Below, piece by piece: positions 16,519-23,927 of a stretch of 64,000 nucleotides of DNA (positions are counted from its first letter, which is position 1; the number at the start of each line of letters is the position of its first letter). Source of the stretch: Saprospiraceae bacterium (GTDB lineage: Bacteria > Bacteroidota > Bacteroidia > Chitinophagales > Saprospiraceae); contig JAHDCU010000008.1 of assembly GCA_020629715.1 (NCBI GenBank), forward strand, positions 1-64,000. The letters run 5' to 3'. The position numbers and the translations under genes are program-made. The notes beneath the pieces are model-generated. The model worked only from the letters and a program-made list of their open reading frames with translations. It was not told the DNA's origin and did not search any database.

Positions 16519-18249
16519 ATGGACTTTGATTCTATTCGGCTTCAGAATTTACGCTTTGGTTTGTATGCGAGAAAATCAACGGAGGATCGTAATAGACAGA
16601 TTCAATCGATTGAATCACAACTAGATGTTCTGATAGAAACCGCAGAAAAAGAACACCTGACCATAATAAAAACCTACAAGGACAATGCTTCTGCACATAA
16701 ACCTTCTAATAGACCAGCATTCGCAGAAATGCTAAATGATCTCAATAAGGGTGTTATTGAAGCTATTCTATGTTGGAAAGCAGACCGATTGGCAAGGAAT
16801 CACCTTGAAGGTGGAATGCTTATGCATTGCCTCCAAACGAATATTATCAAAGTTATAAAGACTCCATACAAGTCTTTTTTGCCGAATGATAATGTGCTTC
16901 CCTTAACTATAGAGTTTGGGATGGCGAACCAGTATAGTCGAGATTTATCCCGAAACGTGAAAAGAGGAAATAAGACGAAGATTCAGAAAGGAGGATTTTG
17001 CAATACTGCGCCACAAGGTTATCTAAATGATAAGCTCAATAAGACGATCATAATTGACCCTATTCGTTTTCCACTAATTCGTAAAATGTGGGATTTGATG
17101 CTCTCAAAAAGCTATTCCATACGTCAGATATGCGATATCGCAAATACGAAATGGGGATATACTACACCACTTAAAAGTAATATGGGTGGTAAGAAAATAT
17201 CGGTAGGATCGCTTCATCGTATTTTTTCCAATCCTTTTTACAAAGGCTTGGTTCGCAACGGATCGAATACGAATAAAGGCATCCATGTTCCGATGGTTAC
17301 AGATGTAGAATTTGAAAAGGTGCAGCAAATAATGGATAAGAAAGGTCGAAAAGGGAAGACAAGCTACACATTTGCATTGACAGGTAAAATAAGCTGCGGT
17401 GAGTGCGGTCAGTGTATAACAGCAGAAGAGAAAATAAGCTATAGTTGTCCTCAATGTCGATCAAAGCAATCTGCCAAAACTGATACGAAATGTAGAAAAT
17501 GCGGTTATCAGTTAACGCAAGAATCTCGACAAGATGCAAATCGGTATACCTATTATCGATGCAGAAAAAAGGCTGTTCAGGGGCAGAAAAAGTGCTCTCA
17601 ACCGTGCATCTGCGCATCAAAGTTAGAAGCACAAGTAGAAGAAACATTACTTCAAACAAATATTAATCCCTTATATGCGGAGTTCATGAAAAATAAATTG
17701 AAGTATTTTTCAGAAGAACATAGTGATAATCATAATGACCACAAAGAGCTTTTTCAAAAGAAAATCGAAAAGATTATGGCGTCTCAGAGTCGGTTGCTTG
17801 ATCTTTACCTTGATGGAAAGCTTACGGAAGAACAATTCAATCAAAAAGATGCTGAATTAAAAGAAACCAAAATCAATTTAGAGAAGCAATTACTTTTCTT
17901 GTCTGATGCGAATGATAACTGGTTTTCTGATGCAAAAGAAGATTTAGACCTTATGAATCTTTTTCATGAGAAATGGAAAACGGGTGATGCTGAGATGAAA
18001 AAAAGGCTCTTCCATAAATTGTGTTCGAACCCAATTTTAACGGACAAGAAGCTGCGTATAGACTTAAAACCTATATTTATTGAGCATAAGCTTCGTTCCA
18101 ACCAATTTCAAGAGGTGTTAGAAATGGAGTATAGCCATTCTATGACAAGCGAAAACCCCCATGAAATGATGGGGTGTTCAGCGTGGAGCACCAACCTTGA
18201 GGAAATTCGAACCCATTATTTAACGCCAAGGGAAAATAATAACACATAG
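16519..18249 (+). CDS. Large serine recombinase with zinc ribbon
   Basis: A 576-aa recombinase of the large serine family that can integrate or excise DNA without a tyrosine enzyme. Ser20 in YARKSTED is the nucleophile; IESQLDVL and ADRLARNHLEGG are catalytic-domain signatures. A recombinase domain follows (about 155-260), then a zinc-ribbon (CGECGQC...CPQC...CRKCG) and a coiled coil (about 410-480). The last about 40 residues contain a hairpin-encoding stretch (18157-18174) and end in a polar tail unlike the rest. Its presence inside an element that already has a tyrosine integrase suggests a nested element, with cargo perhaps running to 21465. Confidence 0.9.
   Translation: MDFDSIRLQNLRFGLYARKSTEDRNRQIQSIESQLDVLIETAEKEHLTIIKTYKDNASAHKPSNRPAFAEMLNDLNKGVIEAILCWKADRLARNHLEGGMLMHCLQTNIIKVIKTPYKSFLPNDNVLPLTIEFGMANQYSRDLSRNVKRGNKTKIQKGGFCNTAPQGYLNDKLNKTIIIDPIRFPLIRKMWDLMLSKSYSIRQICDIANTKWGYTTPLKSNMGGKKISVGSLHRIFSNPFYKGLVRNGSNTNKGIHVPMVTDVEFEKVQQIMDKKGRKGKTSYTFALTGKISCGECGQCITAEEKISYSCPQCRSKQSAKTDTKCRKCGYQLTQESRQDANRYTYYRCRKKAVQGQKKCSQPCICASKLEAQVEETLLQTNINPLYAEFMKNKLKYFSEEHSDNHNDHKELFQKKIEKIMASQSRLLDLYLDGKLTEEQFNQKDAELKETKINLEKQLLFLSDANDNWFSDAKEDLDLMNLFHEKWKTGDAEMKKRLFHKLCSNPILTDKKLRIDLKPIFIEHKLRSNQFQEVLEMEYSHSMTSENPHEMMGCSAWSTNLEEIRTHYLTPRENNNT
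18155..18175 (-). terminator. Possible minus-strand terminator inside the recombinase 3' end
   Basis: CCCCAT (18157-18162) pairs perfectly with ATGGGG (18169-18174) around a 6-nt loop. Read on the minus strand the hairpin is followed by TTTT (18155-18152). It lies about 165 bp beyond the end of the minus-strand isoprenoid operon and could stop its transcript within the recombinase coding region. Confidence 0.4.
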
Positions 18250-18340
18250 CTATCTCAATCTAAGTAGTCATAGGAGGAAAACTTCACTCGAATAACTCTC
18301 TCATTTTGCTAGACTATTCACTTCTGGCTTTCTGTTGCTT

Positions 18341-19042
18341 TTACATGTTCTGAACTACGCTATAGTGGAATTCCGACAACGTACTAAGTTCTTTTGCTTT
18401 TACTAATGACTTACTTAGAACAAATTTCATAATTAAGGAATTACGCTTCAAATAATCTGCTTTCCCTTCAGCAAAAAAATTGATGTACTCTTCTAAATAT
18501 TTATTTCTATTGGGAGTGTTTAGACAATTAGTTTTAGATTCTTCAATATCTTCTTCTATATCGAGAATATCATCGGTGATCTGCATGATATATCCTAAAT
18601 GATCTAGATCATACATTTTAGATAGATAATTAGTGCTTCCTGCATATAGGGCAATTATTCTAAGAGAAATAATACCCCTTTCCAAACCATCATAACCAAA
18701 ATTACCCAAGGTATCTTTTTCAATCATTTCTTTCACAAGTAGAAAAATTTGACTATTTACTTGTCTCTTTACTAGATTGAGGTAGATATCTTTAAATTTA
18801 GGTTCTTTACACCAATCCGTTACCACATCGTAAGAGGAACTAAGAAATGCTGCAAGACCTATTCTGTATGAAGAATACAAACTAGATCCTTTGCTAAAAG
18901 TTTTATAGCATAGTGCTAGGTTGACACTTTTCTTGAAATACCTTAGCCATTCTCCTCTTTTTAAGTCAAATATTCTTGCGTATAATGTTGTATGAAATAA
19001 TGCACTAAATACGGCTACCAGAGTTTGCAAAGCGGAGATCAT
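18341..19042 (-). CDS. Class I isoprenoid synthase-like protein
   Basis: A 233-aa helical protein with both metal-binding motifs of class I isoprenoid synthases in divergent form. The first is D72-x-x-x-D76 (SSYDVVTDW); the second is D157-D158-x-x-D161 (QITDDILDIEED), close to the polyprenyl diphosphate synthase motif FQIVDDILDVEGD. LERG at 120-123 lies between them. The family builds or rearranges prenyl diphosphates using three Mg2+ ions. It is shorter than typical FPP or GGPP synthases (about 290-330 aa) and lacks the usual DDxxD with flanking Arg, so it may be a terpene cyclase-like or specialised enzyme. It is the third gene of an operon with UbiA 2 bp upstream. Confidence 0.7.
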   Translation of the reverse strand: MISALQTLVAVFSALFHTTLYARIFDLKRGEWLRYFKKSVNLALCYKTFSKGSSLYSSYRIGLAAFLSSSYDVVTDWCKEPKFKDIYLNLVKRQVNSQIFLLVKEMIEKDTLGNFGYDGLERGIISLRIIALYAGSTNYLSKMYDLDHLGYIMQITDDILDIEEDIEESKTNCLNTPNRNKYLEEYINFFAEGKADYLKRNSLIMKFVLSKSLVKAKELSTLSEFHYSVVQNM

Positions 19043-19044
19043 AT

Positions 19045-19890
19045 CTAAAAGATGTAATGTATTATTAAAACAATAGGGAATAAAAGCATACCAATTCTTG
19101 ACCGTGAGATGAAAATTTCGATAGATTGAGAATTTGCAAAATCAATTTTTAATGCTGGATATAAACTGTACAGCATAATGCTTAAAAAGAATGTAATATT
19201 TAGTGCTGTGAATAAAGTACTATCGTTAATGTATAATGCTGCATAGAGCAATATGAATGCTGAGCTCAAAAGAAGAATCAGCGATACAACGATAGAAATA
19301 GAGATACTAGTGAGAGTTGGAAGAGTATGCCTATTGACTAATTTATCACCTTCTACATCTTTAATATCTAGGATGATTTCTCTTCCTAAGTTGAATGTAA
19401 TTCCTGAAAGAATTACTAAAATTAAGAACTGGCTTTCGAATGCATGAAAAATACATATTGGTGCCCAAATTGGAGAGATTATTGCTATGCTAGCGATCAG
19501 ATTTCCAATGAATAAGACCTTTTTCAAAATTAAATTATACAGAGTCAGCATAATGAATATTGCTAGAACAACAAATTCGGATTCTGGCAATAAATAATAC
19601 CCTAAACAGAACGCAGTTAAAACAAGGAAAAATGAAGCTACTAAAATTATTTTTTGCTGTTTTCGATTTAAGTGCCACAAACGTTTAACCTTATTCTTTT
19701 CGTCAATTTTTAAATCACAAAAATCATTAAATAAGAATCCAAATGATGCCAATAATGAAAGTTGTATTCCTATAGTAAAACCATATAGGAGTTCTTTTTC
19801 GAGTATCATACAAACTGCAATGGAGTTAAGTATGATTAAAGGCCAATGATACAACCTAGCGCAGCTTAACAGTGATCTTAATAAATTCAT
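19045..19890 (-). CDS. UbiA-family prenyltransferase
   Basis: A 281-aa integral membrane enzyme that transfers a prenyl chain from a prenyl diphosphate to an acceptor. The two Asp-rich loops are intact: N55-D56-x-x-D59-x-x-x-D63 (LFNDFCDLKIDEKNK) and D175-x-x-D178-x-x-x-D182 (LDIKDVEGDK). About eight to nine hydrophobic segments are present, which fits the family fold. The first loop resembles DGGGP synthase-like and other UbiA enzymes of Bacteroidota, but the Pro-Arg usual after the motif is replaced by KVKRLW. It overlaps the upstream membrane gene by 4 bp and is followed after 2 bp by the isoprenoid synthase-like gene. The acceptor is unknown. Confidence 0.85.
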   Translation of the reverse strand: MNLLRSLLSCARLYHWPLIILNSIAVCMILEKELLYGFTIGIQLSLLASFGFLFNDFCDLKIDEKNKVKRLWHLNRKQQKIILVASFFLVLTAFCLGYYLLPESEFVVLAIFIMLTLYNLILKKVLFIGNLIASIAIISPIWAPICIFHAFESQFLILVILSGITFNLGREIILDIKDVEGDKLVNRHTLPTLTSISISIVVSLILLLSSAFILLYAALYINDSTLFTALNITFFLSIMLYSLYPALKIDFANSQSIEIFISRSRIGMLLFPIVLIIHYIF

Positions 19891-20777
19891 GCGCTTATTT
19901 CTATTTGTATTACTTTTTGACGAACATCCTCGTATTCAATGTCGTATTTATCTAATCTTTTATCAAAGTCTGTATTTGTTATAGAAACAAAGTTCTTTCT
20001 AACAGCAAAAAAAATAAGTATCGATAAGACTAATGTAACCATGAAGTTGATTCCCTCATAACTTAATATGCAATCCTTAAAGCCGATTTTAACCAATTGC
20101 TCTGAACTCAATTTATTTAGCCTTTCAAATGGTTTCTCATCAGAAATAAGAGTACCACATGAATAAAGTAAGCCACTGATAATAAGGCTCACCGCTATTG
20201 TGTAATCTGTCCACTTTGGCTTTTTCCATCTCTTTAATTTTGAATTTTCAATTATACTTGAGATTTCTGAATAAAGTATTTTTCGGTCATTATCAGAATC
20301 CTTATCAACATCTTTGGCCAAAGTAGGACTCCTCTTACTGTTCTTATAGGTGACCAGATCATCCACAAGGCTAGTATGTTCTCTGCGGAGTATCAGATAA
20401 GAATATAAAATTAGGAAACCTATTAATAAGGTGAAATTTGCTGGCATAAGCATTATAATACCAAAAGCAATTGCCAAGCATAATGAGAAACCAAAATCTC
20501 TCTTAGCACGAGAATGAGCATATGATGGTAAAGTTAGTATGCCCGCATGAAAAATTATATATGTTCCAGCAGTGAAGTATGAGAATGAAAGTGAGATAAG
20601 AAGATAAGTCGCTCCTGTGATAAGGGAAATCTTCCATGACGAACTATCTATGAGCGTAGTGCTGCTGAAGGCTATAAAGCCCAAAATGAATGAAGCTAGA
20701 AGACTTCCAAAGACTAATTCAGATAATCTGTAAAATAGGGATTTCTGAGCATTTTCATATGCCTGTTTCGGAGTCAT
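19887..20777 (-). CDS. Six-TM hypothetical protein, first gene of the isoprenoid operon
   Basis: A 296-aa membrane protein with four segments in the first half (about 20-40, 50-72, 93-112, 114-130), a charged cytoplasmic loop of about 60 residues, then two more (about 190-212 and 243-262) and a charged tail. No catalytic motif or family is recognised. Its ATG start is separated by 106 bp from the divergent 193-aa gene, so the two may share a promoter region. Its stop overlaps the UbiA start by 4 bp. Co-translation with UbiA suggests a lipid-linked role, which is inference. Confidence 0.7.
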   Translation of the reverse strand: MTPKQAYENAQKSLFYRLSELVFGSLLASFILGFIAFSSTTLIDSSSWKISLITGATYLLISLSFSYFTAGTYIIFHAGILTLPSYAHSRAKRDFGFSLCLAIAFGIIMLMPANFTLLIGFLILYSYLILRREHTSLVDDLVTYKNSKRSPTLAKDVDKDSDNDRKILYSEISSIIENSKLKRWKKPKWTDYTIAVSLIISGLLYSCGTLISDEKPFERLNKLSSEQLVKIGFKDCILSYEGINFMVTLVLSILIFFAVRKNFVSITNTDFDKRLDKYDIEYEDVRQKVIQIEISA

Positions 20778-20883
20778 TGGATATGTTTAGCTCGGTAGTG
20801 CAATAATCAAGCCACTTAAAATTACGAATTGCACAGGGCTCTGAAATATGCTATAATACCCTTAATAAATTATAAATCACAGA

Positions 20884-21465
20884 ATGTTAAATTCAGCGGA
20901 AAGATTTCGTTCAGACTCAGATAAACCAGGTGCATTAGGCACTACTAGTAAGGAGCTCAAACAGTTTGCAAATGAGATTTCACCATTAACTGATTCTGAA
21001 TTATTAAAAGCTCAGTATTTGGAGTTTCTTAATCATCTAAGGGATAAGTTGTCTGATATCCCATTTGGCCTAACTGAGTCAGAGAAAGCAGTTACCTGTC
21101 AGCTTATTGAAAATATGATTAAAAATTTCAAAGGACAAGAAGCTAAGAACTTTCGTTGGCTGTGGAGTCAGAATAAAGGGCATCAAGCCTTTCGGAAAAT
21201 TGAAGTCAATATTGGAAATGTCAATGGGATACTTAAAATTGCAAATGAACGAGTATTTGAGGATAACTTAAGAAAAGAAACTGGTAACTCAATTCATGCC
21301 AACTTCGAACTAAATACTTTTGATACTAATATAGGTGCAGGTAGAAAGAAACTAAAATCTCTTAGCTTTAATGCAAATTTTAATCATAATGTAAAAAGGA
21401 AACAAAGTATCTTTACCTGGGGATCAGAAGGTGATCCCAAACCCGCTTACTGGAGTAAATATTAA
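20884..21465 (+). CDS. Hypothetical soluble protein divergent from the isoprenoid operon
   Basis: A 193-aa soluble protein with no signal peptide or membrane segment. The N-terminal half is helical (TSKELKQFANEIS, LLKAQYLEFLNHLRDKL); the C-terminal half is Asn- and Lys-rich and ends WGSEGDPKPAYWSKY. No family is recognised. It starts 106 bp from the divergent 296-aa gene, so the two units may be co-regulated. It may belong to the same accessory system. Confidence 0.6.
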   Translation: MLNSAERFRSDSDKPGALGTTSKELKQFANEISPLTDSELLKAQYLEFLNHLRDKLSDIPFGLTESEKAVTCQLIENMIKNFKGQEAKNFRWLWSQNKGHQAFRKIEVNIGNVNGILKIANERVFEDNLRKETGNSIHANFELNTFDTNIGAGRKKLKSLSFNANFNHNVKRKQSIFTWGSEGDPKPAYWSKY

Positions 21466-21511
21466 AAGTTAGAACCTCAGATTTAAAAATACGAGATCAA
21501 TAAGTTTAAAG

Positions 21512-21790
21512 CTAGTAATCCCTACTCCTTTGCTGCTGGTCTAATTGTCTTTGCTCTTGAAGGAATCGGTCATTGAGCAATTCTATTTGTCTTCTTTCTT
21601 GAGTATATTCCTTCATCCCTGACAAGAAGCCTTCCGCATAGGGATGCTCTTTATTAGGGAAACACTTCGATAATTTCTTAGCGAACTTTGGTTTATCTCT
21701 TTGCATCTTATATCCATGATTAAATGCCTTAGAGAGCATTCTATGGAGTTTATTATTCTCTTGATAGTCTTGTTCTTCTAGTACACTCAT
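21512..21790 (-). CDS. Small protein next to the excisionase-like gene
   Basis: A 92-aa charged, helical protein, Gln- and Arg-rich at the C-terminus (LLNDRFLQEQRQLDQQQRSR), with no membrane segment. Its ATG overlaps the stop of the HTH protein gene by 4 bp (21787-21790), so the two are probably coupled. The pair lies downstream of the tyrosine recombinase on the same strand, in the usual place of recombination directionality factors. No family is recognised. Confidence 0.6.
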   Translation of the reverse strand: MSVLEEQDYQENNKLHRMLSKAFNHGYKMQRDKPKFAKKLSKCFPNKEHPYAEGFLSGMKEYTQERRQIELLNDRFLQEQRQLDQQQRSRDY

Positions 21791-22095
21791 AATACTTCTC
21801 TTGCATGTTTTTCTAAATAGTCATAAAGAGACTGCTTGTAATATAAAATCAGTTTCTTGGTCGGGTGAGAAAATCTGATCGCTCCCTCATCTCTTAGCTT
21901 CTGTAAGGTTGTTTTCGACTTAATCCGTAAGAGCCTCATGGCTTCCGCTTCATCAATCCAAGGGTCATCCTGATCTTGGTTTGATTGCACACGACCCAAT
22001 ACATCTTCTACAAGAGCATAAAAAGCTTCCGTCTCTAAGCAAATAATGTTTAGTGAAGAAGAAATGATACTTCTGCGGTCTGTGTCTTGTTTCAA
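21787..22095 (-). CDS. Excisionase-like HTH protein
   Basis: A 102-aa protein with a MerR/excisionase-type helix-turn-helix at about residues 44-95 (WIDEAEAMRLLRIKSKTTLQKLRDEG followed by a wing and LYDYLEKHA; only a short part is quoted as motif here: WIDEAEAMRLL). Proteins of this type sit beside tyrosine integrases in Bacteroidota elements and steer recombination toward excision. It lies 118 bp downstream of the integrase gene on the same strand and overlaps a 92-aa gene. The role is inferred from context and family. Confidence 0.8.
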   Translation of the reverse strand: MKQDTDRRSIISSSLNIICLETEAFYALVEDVLGRVQSNQDQDDPWIDEAEAMRLLRIKSKTTLQKLRDEGAIRFSHPTKKLILYYKQSLYDYLEKHAREVL

Positions 22096-22213
22096 AAGCG
22101 GATGTTATTTGACCAATAAGATACGAAGTTTTAGGGCTCTATTCCAATACTAAATATCAATGAACGCATATAAATACCTTTCTTTTTTAACTATAGGATG
22201 GCGTAAGCAAAGA

Positions 22214-23533
22214 TTATCCAATTACCTTATCGTTCCACGCATCTAATACATCATGTTCAAACGAGTTTAGATAAATTTGTGTAGTGCTTTCATTATTATG
22301 GCCAAGTGCATCGCTTATTATGGCTGTAGGCATTCCTTTATACTTCGCAATGGTTGCATAACTATGACGTGCAACATAGCTGGTAATTTCTTTTTCGATA
22401 CCTAGTGCATGAGCCAGTCTTTTAATTGCCTTATTGTATCGTTTACGTTCGTTCTTGATCATATTGTAAACAGTATTTGGAGCTATACTTTCTTTTACAA
22501 TGTTCAAGATGTATGGGTCGGTATCAGTCTCTTTACCTGAGAGATATTTTTCCAATAATTCGTGAAGCTCAGGTCTTATTTTGATGTTGTAAAGTTTTCT
22601 TGTTTTTTGTCTTCGGTACACTATTCGTCCGTTGTTGATATTGCTTTTCCTTAGATACATAAGATCAATGAAATTAGCACCCATAAGATAATAGCTCATG
22701 AGAAAGTAATCTTTGGAACGTTGTTCCATTTCTGTTTGTGGGCTTGCGTTTTGCAGTAGTTGAATAGAAGACTCTCGAATGGCTCGCTTCTTTGTTTGCT
22801 CTTTTTTAATGGTGTAGTCCTCAAAAGGATTGTGAGTCTTACTAATGTCACCTCTTCCTCTTGCCTTGTTTATTAGTGACCTCAATGTACGGAGGTTTAC
22901 TCCTAAACCATTTATTCCGTTCCCTTTACCTAAATACCAAGTTTCGTATTCGTGAAGCCAACGTGTGGTTATTTTAATTAACAAGAAATCTACCATAATA
23001 AGATGATCCTTATTTTCTAAGGGATGTTTCTTTCGTCCATTTAACTGGCCTCCTTGTAAGGGGATGTTTGCTTTTTTATTGCGCATATGAAACCCATAGA
23101 CACTATTTCTAAGTGTTTTATGTGTTCCTGCTGTGCCAATTCTTCCAGCACCTTTAAGTTCAGCGATAAGATTATCGCAATAAGCGAAAAACTGATTACA
23201 TTTTGCGTCTTCTCCTGTAATCACTGCTTTTATTTCTCCGACACTCATGCTTTCTAACTTCTGTTCACTTAGCAAGGAACTTATTACGTTGAGAGCCTTA
23301 GAGCGAATCTTTTGAAGTCGAACGTTTTCTCGAGTAACATTAGCTAAAGTTTTACATGATGTAGAAATCATTCCTTTATCAGCTTTCCAATGTTTTCTTA
23401 AAACTGAAATCTTCAAGGGGATATGAAAAGATTTTCTATTTACGATTACACGTAGTTTAAGTGGATAAGTGCCATCAGATTTAGCACGTCGTTCATCTAA
23501 AATTATATAAGCACTATAGGAGAGGGGTTTCAT
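22214..23533 (-). CDS. int: Tyrosine recombinase (integrase), IntDOT-like
   Basis: A 439-aa phage-integrase family enzyme that probably inserted the element into the tRNA-Met gene next to it. The N-terminal arm-binding domain starts LSYSAYIILDERR; a SAM-like core-binding domain follows (about 105-235). In the catalytic domain the usual TGLRxxEL position reads MGANFIDLMYL, so the first catalytic Arg is absent, as in IntDOT. Present are the beta-hairpin Lys (RQKTRK), Y386-x-x-R389 (SYVARHSY), H412 (LGHNNESTT) and the nucleophile Y421 (IYLNSF). Its start is about 140 bp from the tRNA remnant. Two copies of AATTTGCAA with an 11-bp period (23549, 23560) lie between gene and att and may be arm sites. 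Confidence 0.9.
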   Translation of the reverse strand: MKPLSYSAYIILDERRAKSDGTYPLKLRVIVNRKSFHIPLKISVLRKHWKADKGMISTSCKTLANVTRENVRLQKIRSKALNVISSLLSEQKLESMSVGEIKAVITGEDAKCNQFFAYCDNLIAELKGAGRIGTAGTHKTLRNSVYGFHMRNKKANIPLQGGQLNGRKKHPLENKDHLIMVDFLLIKITTRWLHEYETWYLGKGNGINGLGVNLRTLRSLINKARGRGDISKTHNPFEDYTIKKEQTKKRAIRESSIQLLQNASPQTEMEQRSKDYFLMSYYLMGANFIDLMYLRKSNINNGRIVYRRQKTRKLYNIKIRPELHELLEKYLSGKETDTDPYILNIVKESIAPNTVYNMIKNERKRYNKAIKRLAHALGIEKEITSYVARHSYATIAKYKGMPTAIISDALGHNNESTTQIYLNSFEHDVLDAWNDKVIG

Positions 23534-23548
23534 AAAGTAGCTCTATTT

Positions 23549-23568
23549 AAATTTGCAAGCAATTTGCA
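23549..23568. repeat. Tandem AATTTGCAA boxes upstream of the integrase
   Basis: AATTTGCAA occurs at 23549-23557 and again at 23560-23568, an 11-bp period that puts both on the same face of the helix. They lie between the integrase start and the tRNA attachment site, as expected for integrase arm-type or directionality-factor sites. Confidence 0.5.
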
Positions 23569-23671
23569 AACGAAAATACGATTTTTATGGTTGTATATAA
23601 AATAGAATTAATAAAATGGCTTTGATAATCAACAATTTATGTACACATTAAACCATATGAATACATAATAA

Positions 23672-23719
23672 CCCTGACTCATAATCAGGTGGTCCGAGGT
23701 TCAAGTCCTCGTGGGCCCA
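23672..23719 (+). pseudogene. 3' half of tRNA-Met(CAU): right attachment site (attR)
   Basis: An anticodon stem CCTGA/TCAGG (23673-23677, 23685-23689) with loop CTCATAA (anticodon CAT at 23680-23682), variable loop TGGTC, T stem CGAGG/CCTCG with loop TTCAAGT (23695-23711), acceptor 3' strand TGGGCCC (23712-23718) and discriminator A are all intact. The acceptor 5' strand and D arm are missing; the sequence before 23672 is AT-rich and cannot fold into them. This is what an integrative element leaves at its far end. An intrinsic terminator follows at 23727. Confidence 0.85.
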
Positions 23720-23726
23720 CAATGAC

Positions 23727-23758
23727 AAAGCTCATTCAGCGATGAATGAGCTTTTTTT
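23727..23758 (+). terminator. Rho-independent terminator after the tRNA remnant
   Basis: AAAGCTCATTC pairs with GAATGAGCTTT around a short loop and is followed by a run of T. It sits 8 bp after the tRNA 3' end, so it is most likely the original tRNA-Met terminator left behind by the integration. Confidence 0.8.
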
Positions 23759-23780
23759 GATTTACGGAGTGAAAACCTAT

Positions 23781-23836
23781 GGTTGAATGATCGGGTGGTA
23801 AGAGGTTCATCCGGAAAGCTTTCGGGACGTGGGCCA
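23781..23836 (+). pseudogene. Second, degenerate tRNA 3'-end copy
   Basis: The stretch GGTGGTAAGAGGTTCA (23794-23809) matches GGTGGTCCGAGGTTCA of the tRNA remnant at 14 of 16 bases, and GTGGGCCAAC (23829-23838) matches GTGGGCCCAC at 9 of 10. Between them an extra palindromic piece ccggaaagctttcgg replaces the second T-stem strand. The AAGCTC of the downstream hairpin also recurs. It looks like an old attachment-site copy that has decayed. Confidence 0.5.
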
Positions 23837-23927
23837 ACAGTAAGGAAGCTCGTTGATGAAATGTAAAACATATTTATAAAACGCTCTCGAGTTCTTAAAA
23901 TTGACTTCTATAGATTAAAGGCCGTTT

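Larger units (their letters stand above)
1..23719. mobile_element. Right-hand part of a tRNA-integrated mobilizable/conjugative element
   Basis: The stretch carries a MobC-like protein, a MOBP-type relaxase, a VirD4/TraG-like coupling ATPase, two serine recombinases, an excisionase-like HTH protein and a tyrosine recombinase. It ends at a tRNA-Met 3'-half with no 5' half (23672-23719). In elements that integrate into tRNA 3' ends, the displaced 3' half marks the distal end and the rebuilt tRNA lies at the other end. No second copy of the repeat was seen in the window, so the left end should be outside it. No T4SS channel genes (VirB4, TraJ, TraM, TraN) are visible, so it may be a mobilizable element or only the right part of an ICE. 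Extent to the left and exact unity (one element or nested ones) are inference. Confidence 0.75.

Noticed and set aside
18179-18248. tRNA-like B-box (GGTTCGAATTTCC on the minus strand) at the end of the serine recombinase
   Set aside because: The T stem does not pair and the acceptor and D arms are absent, so it is not a tRNA.
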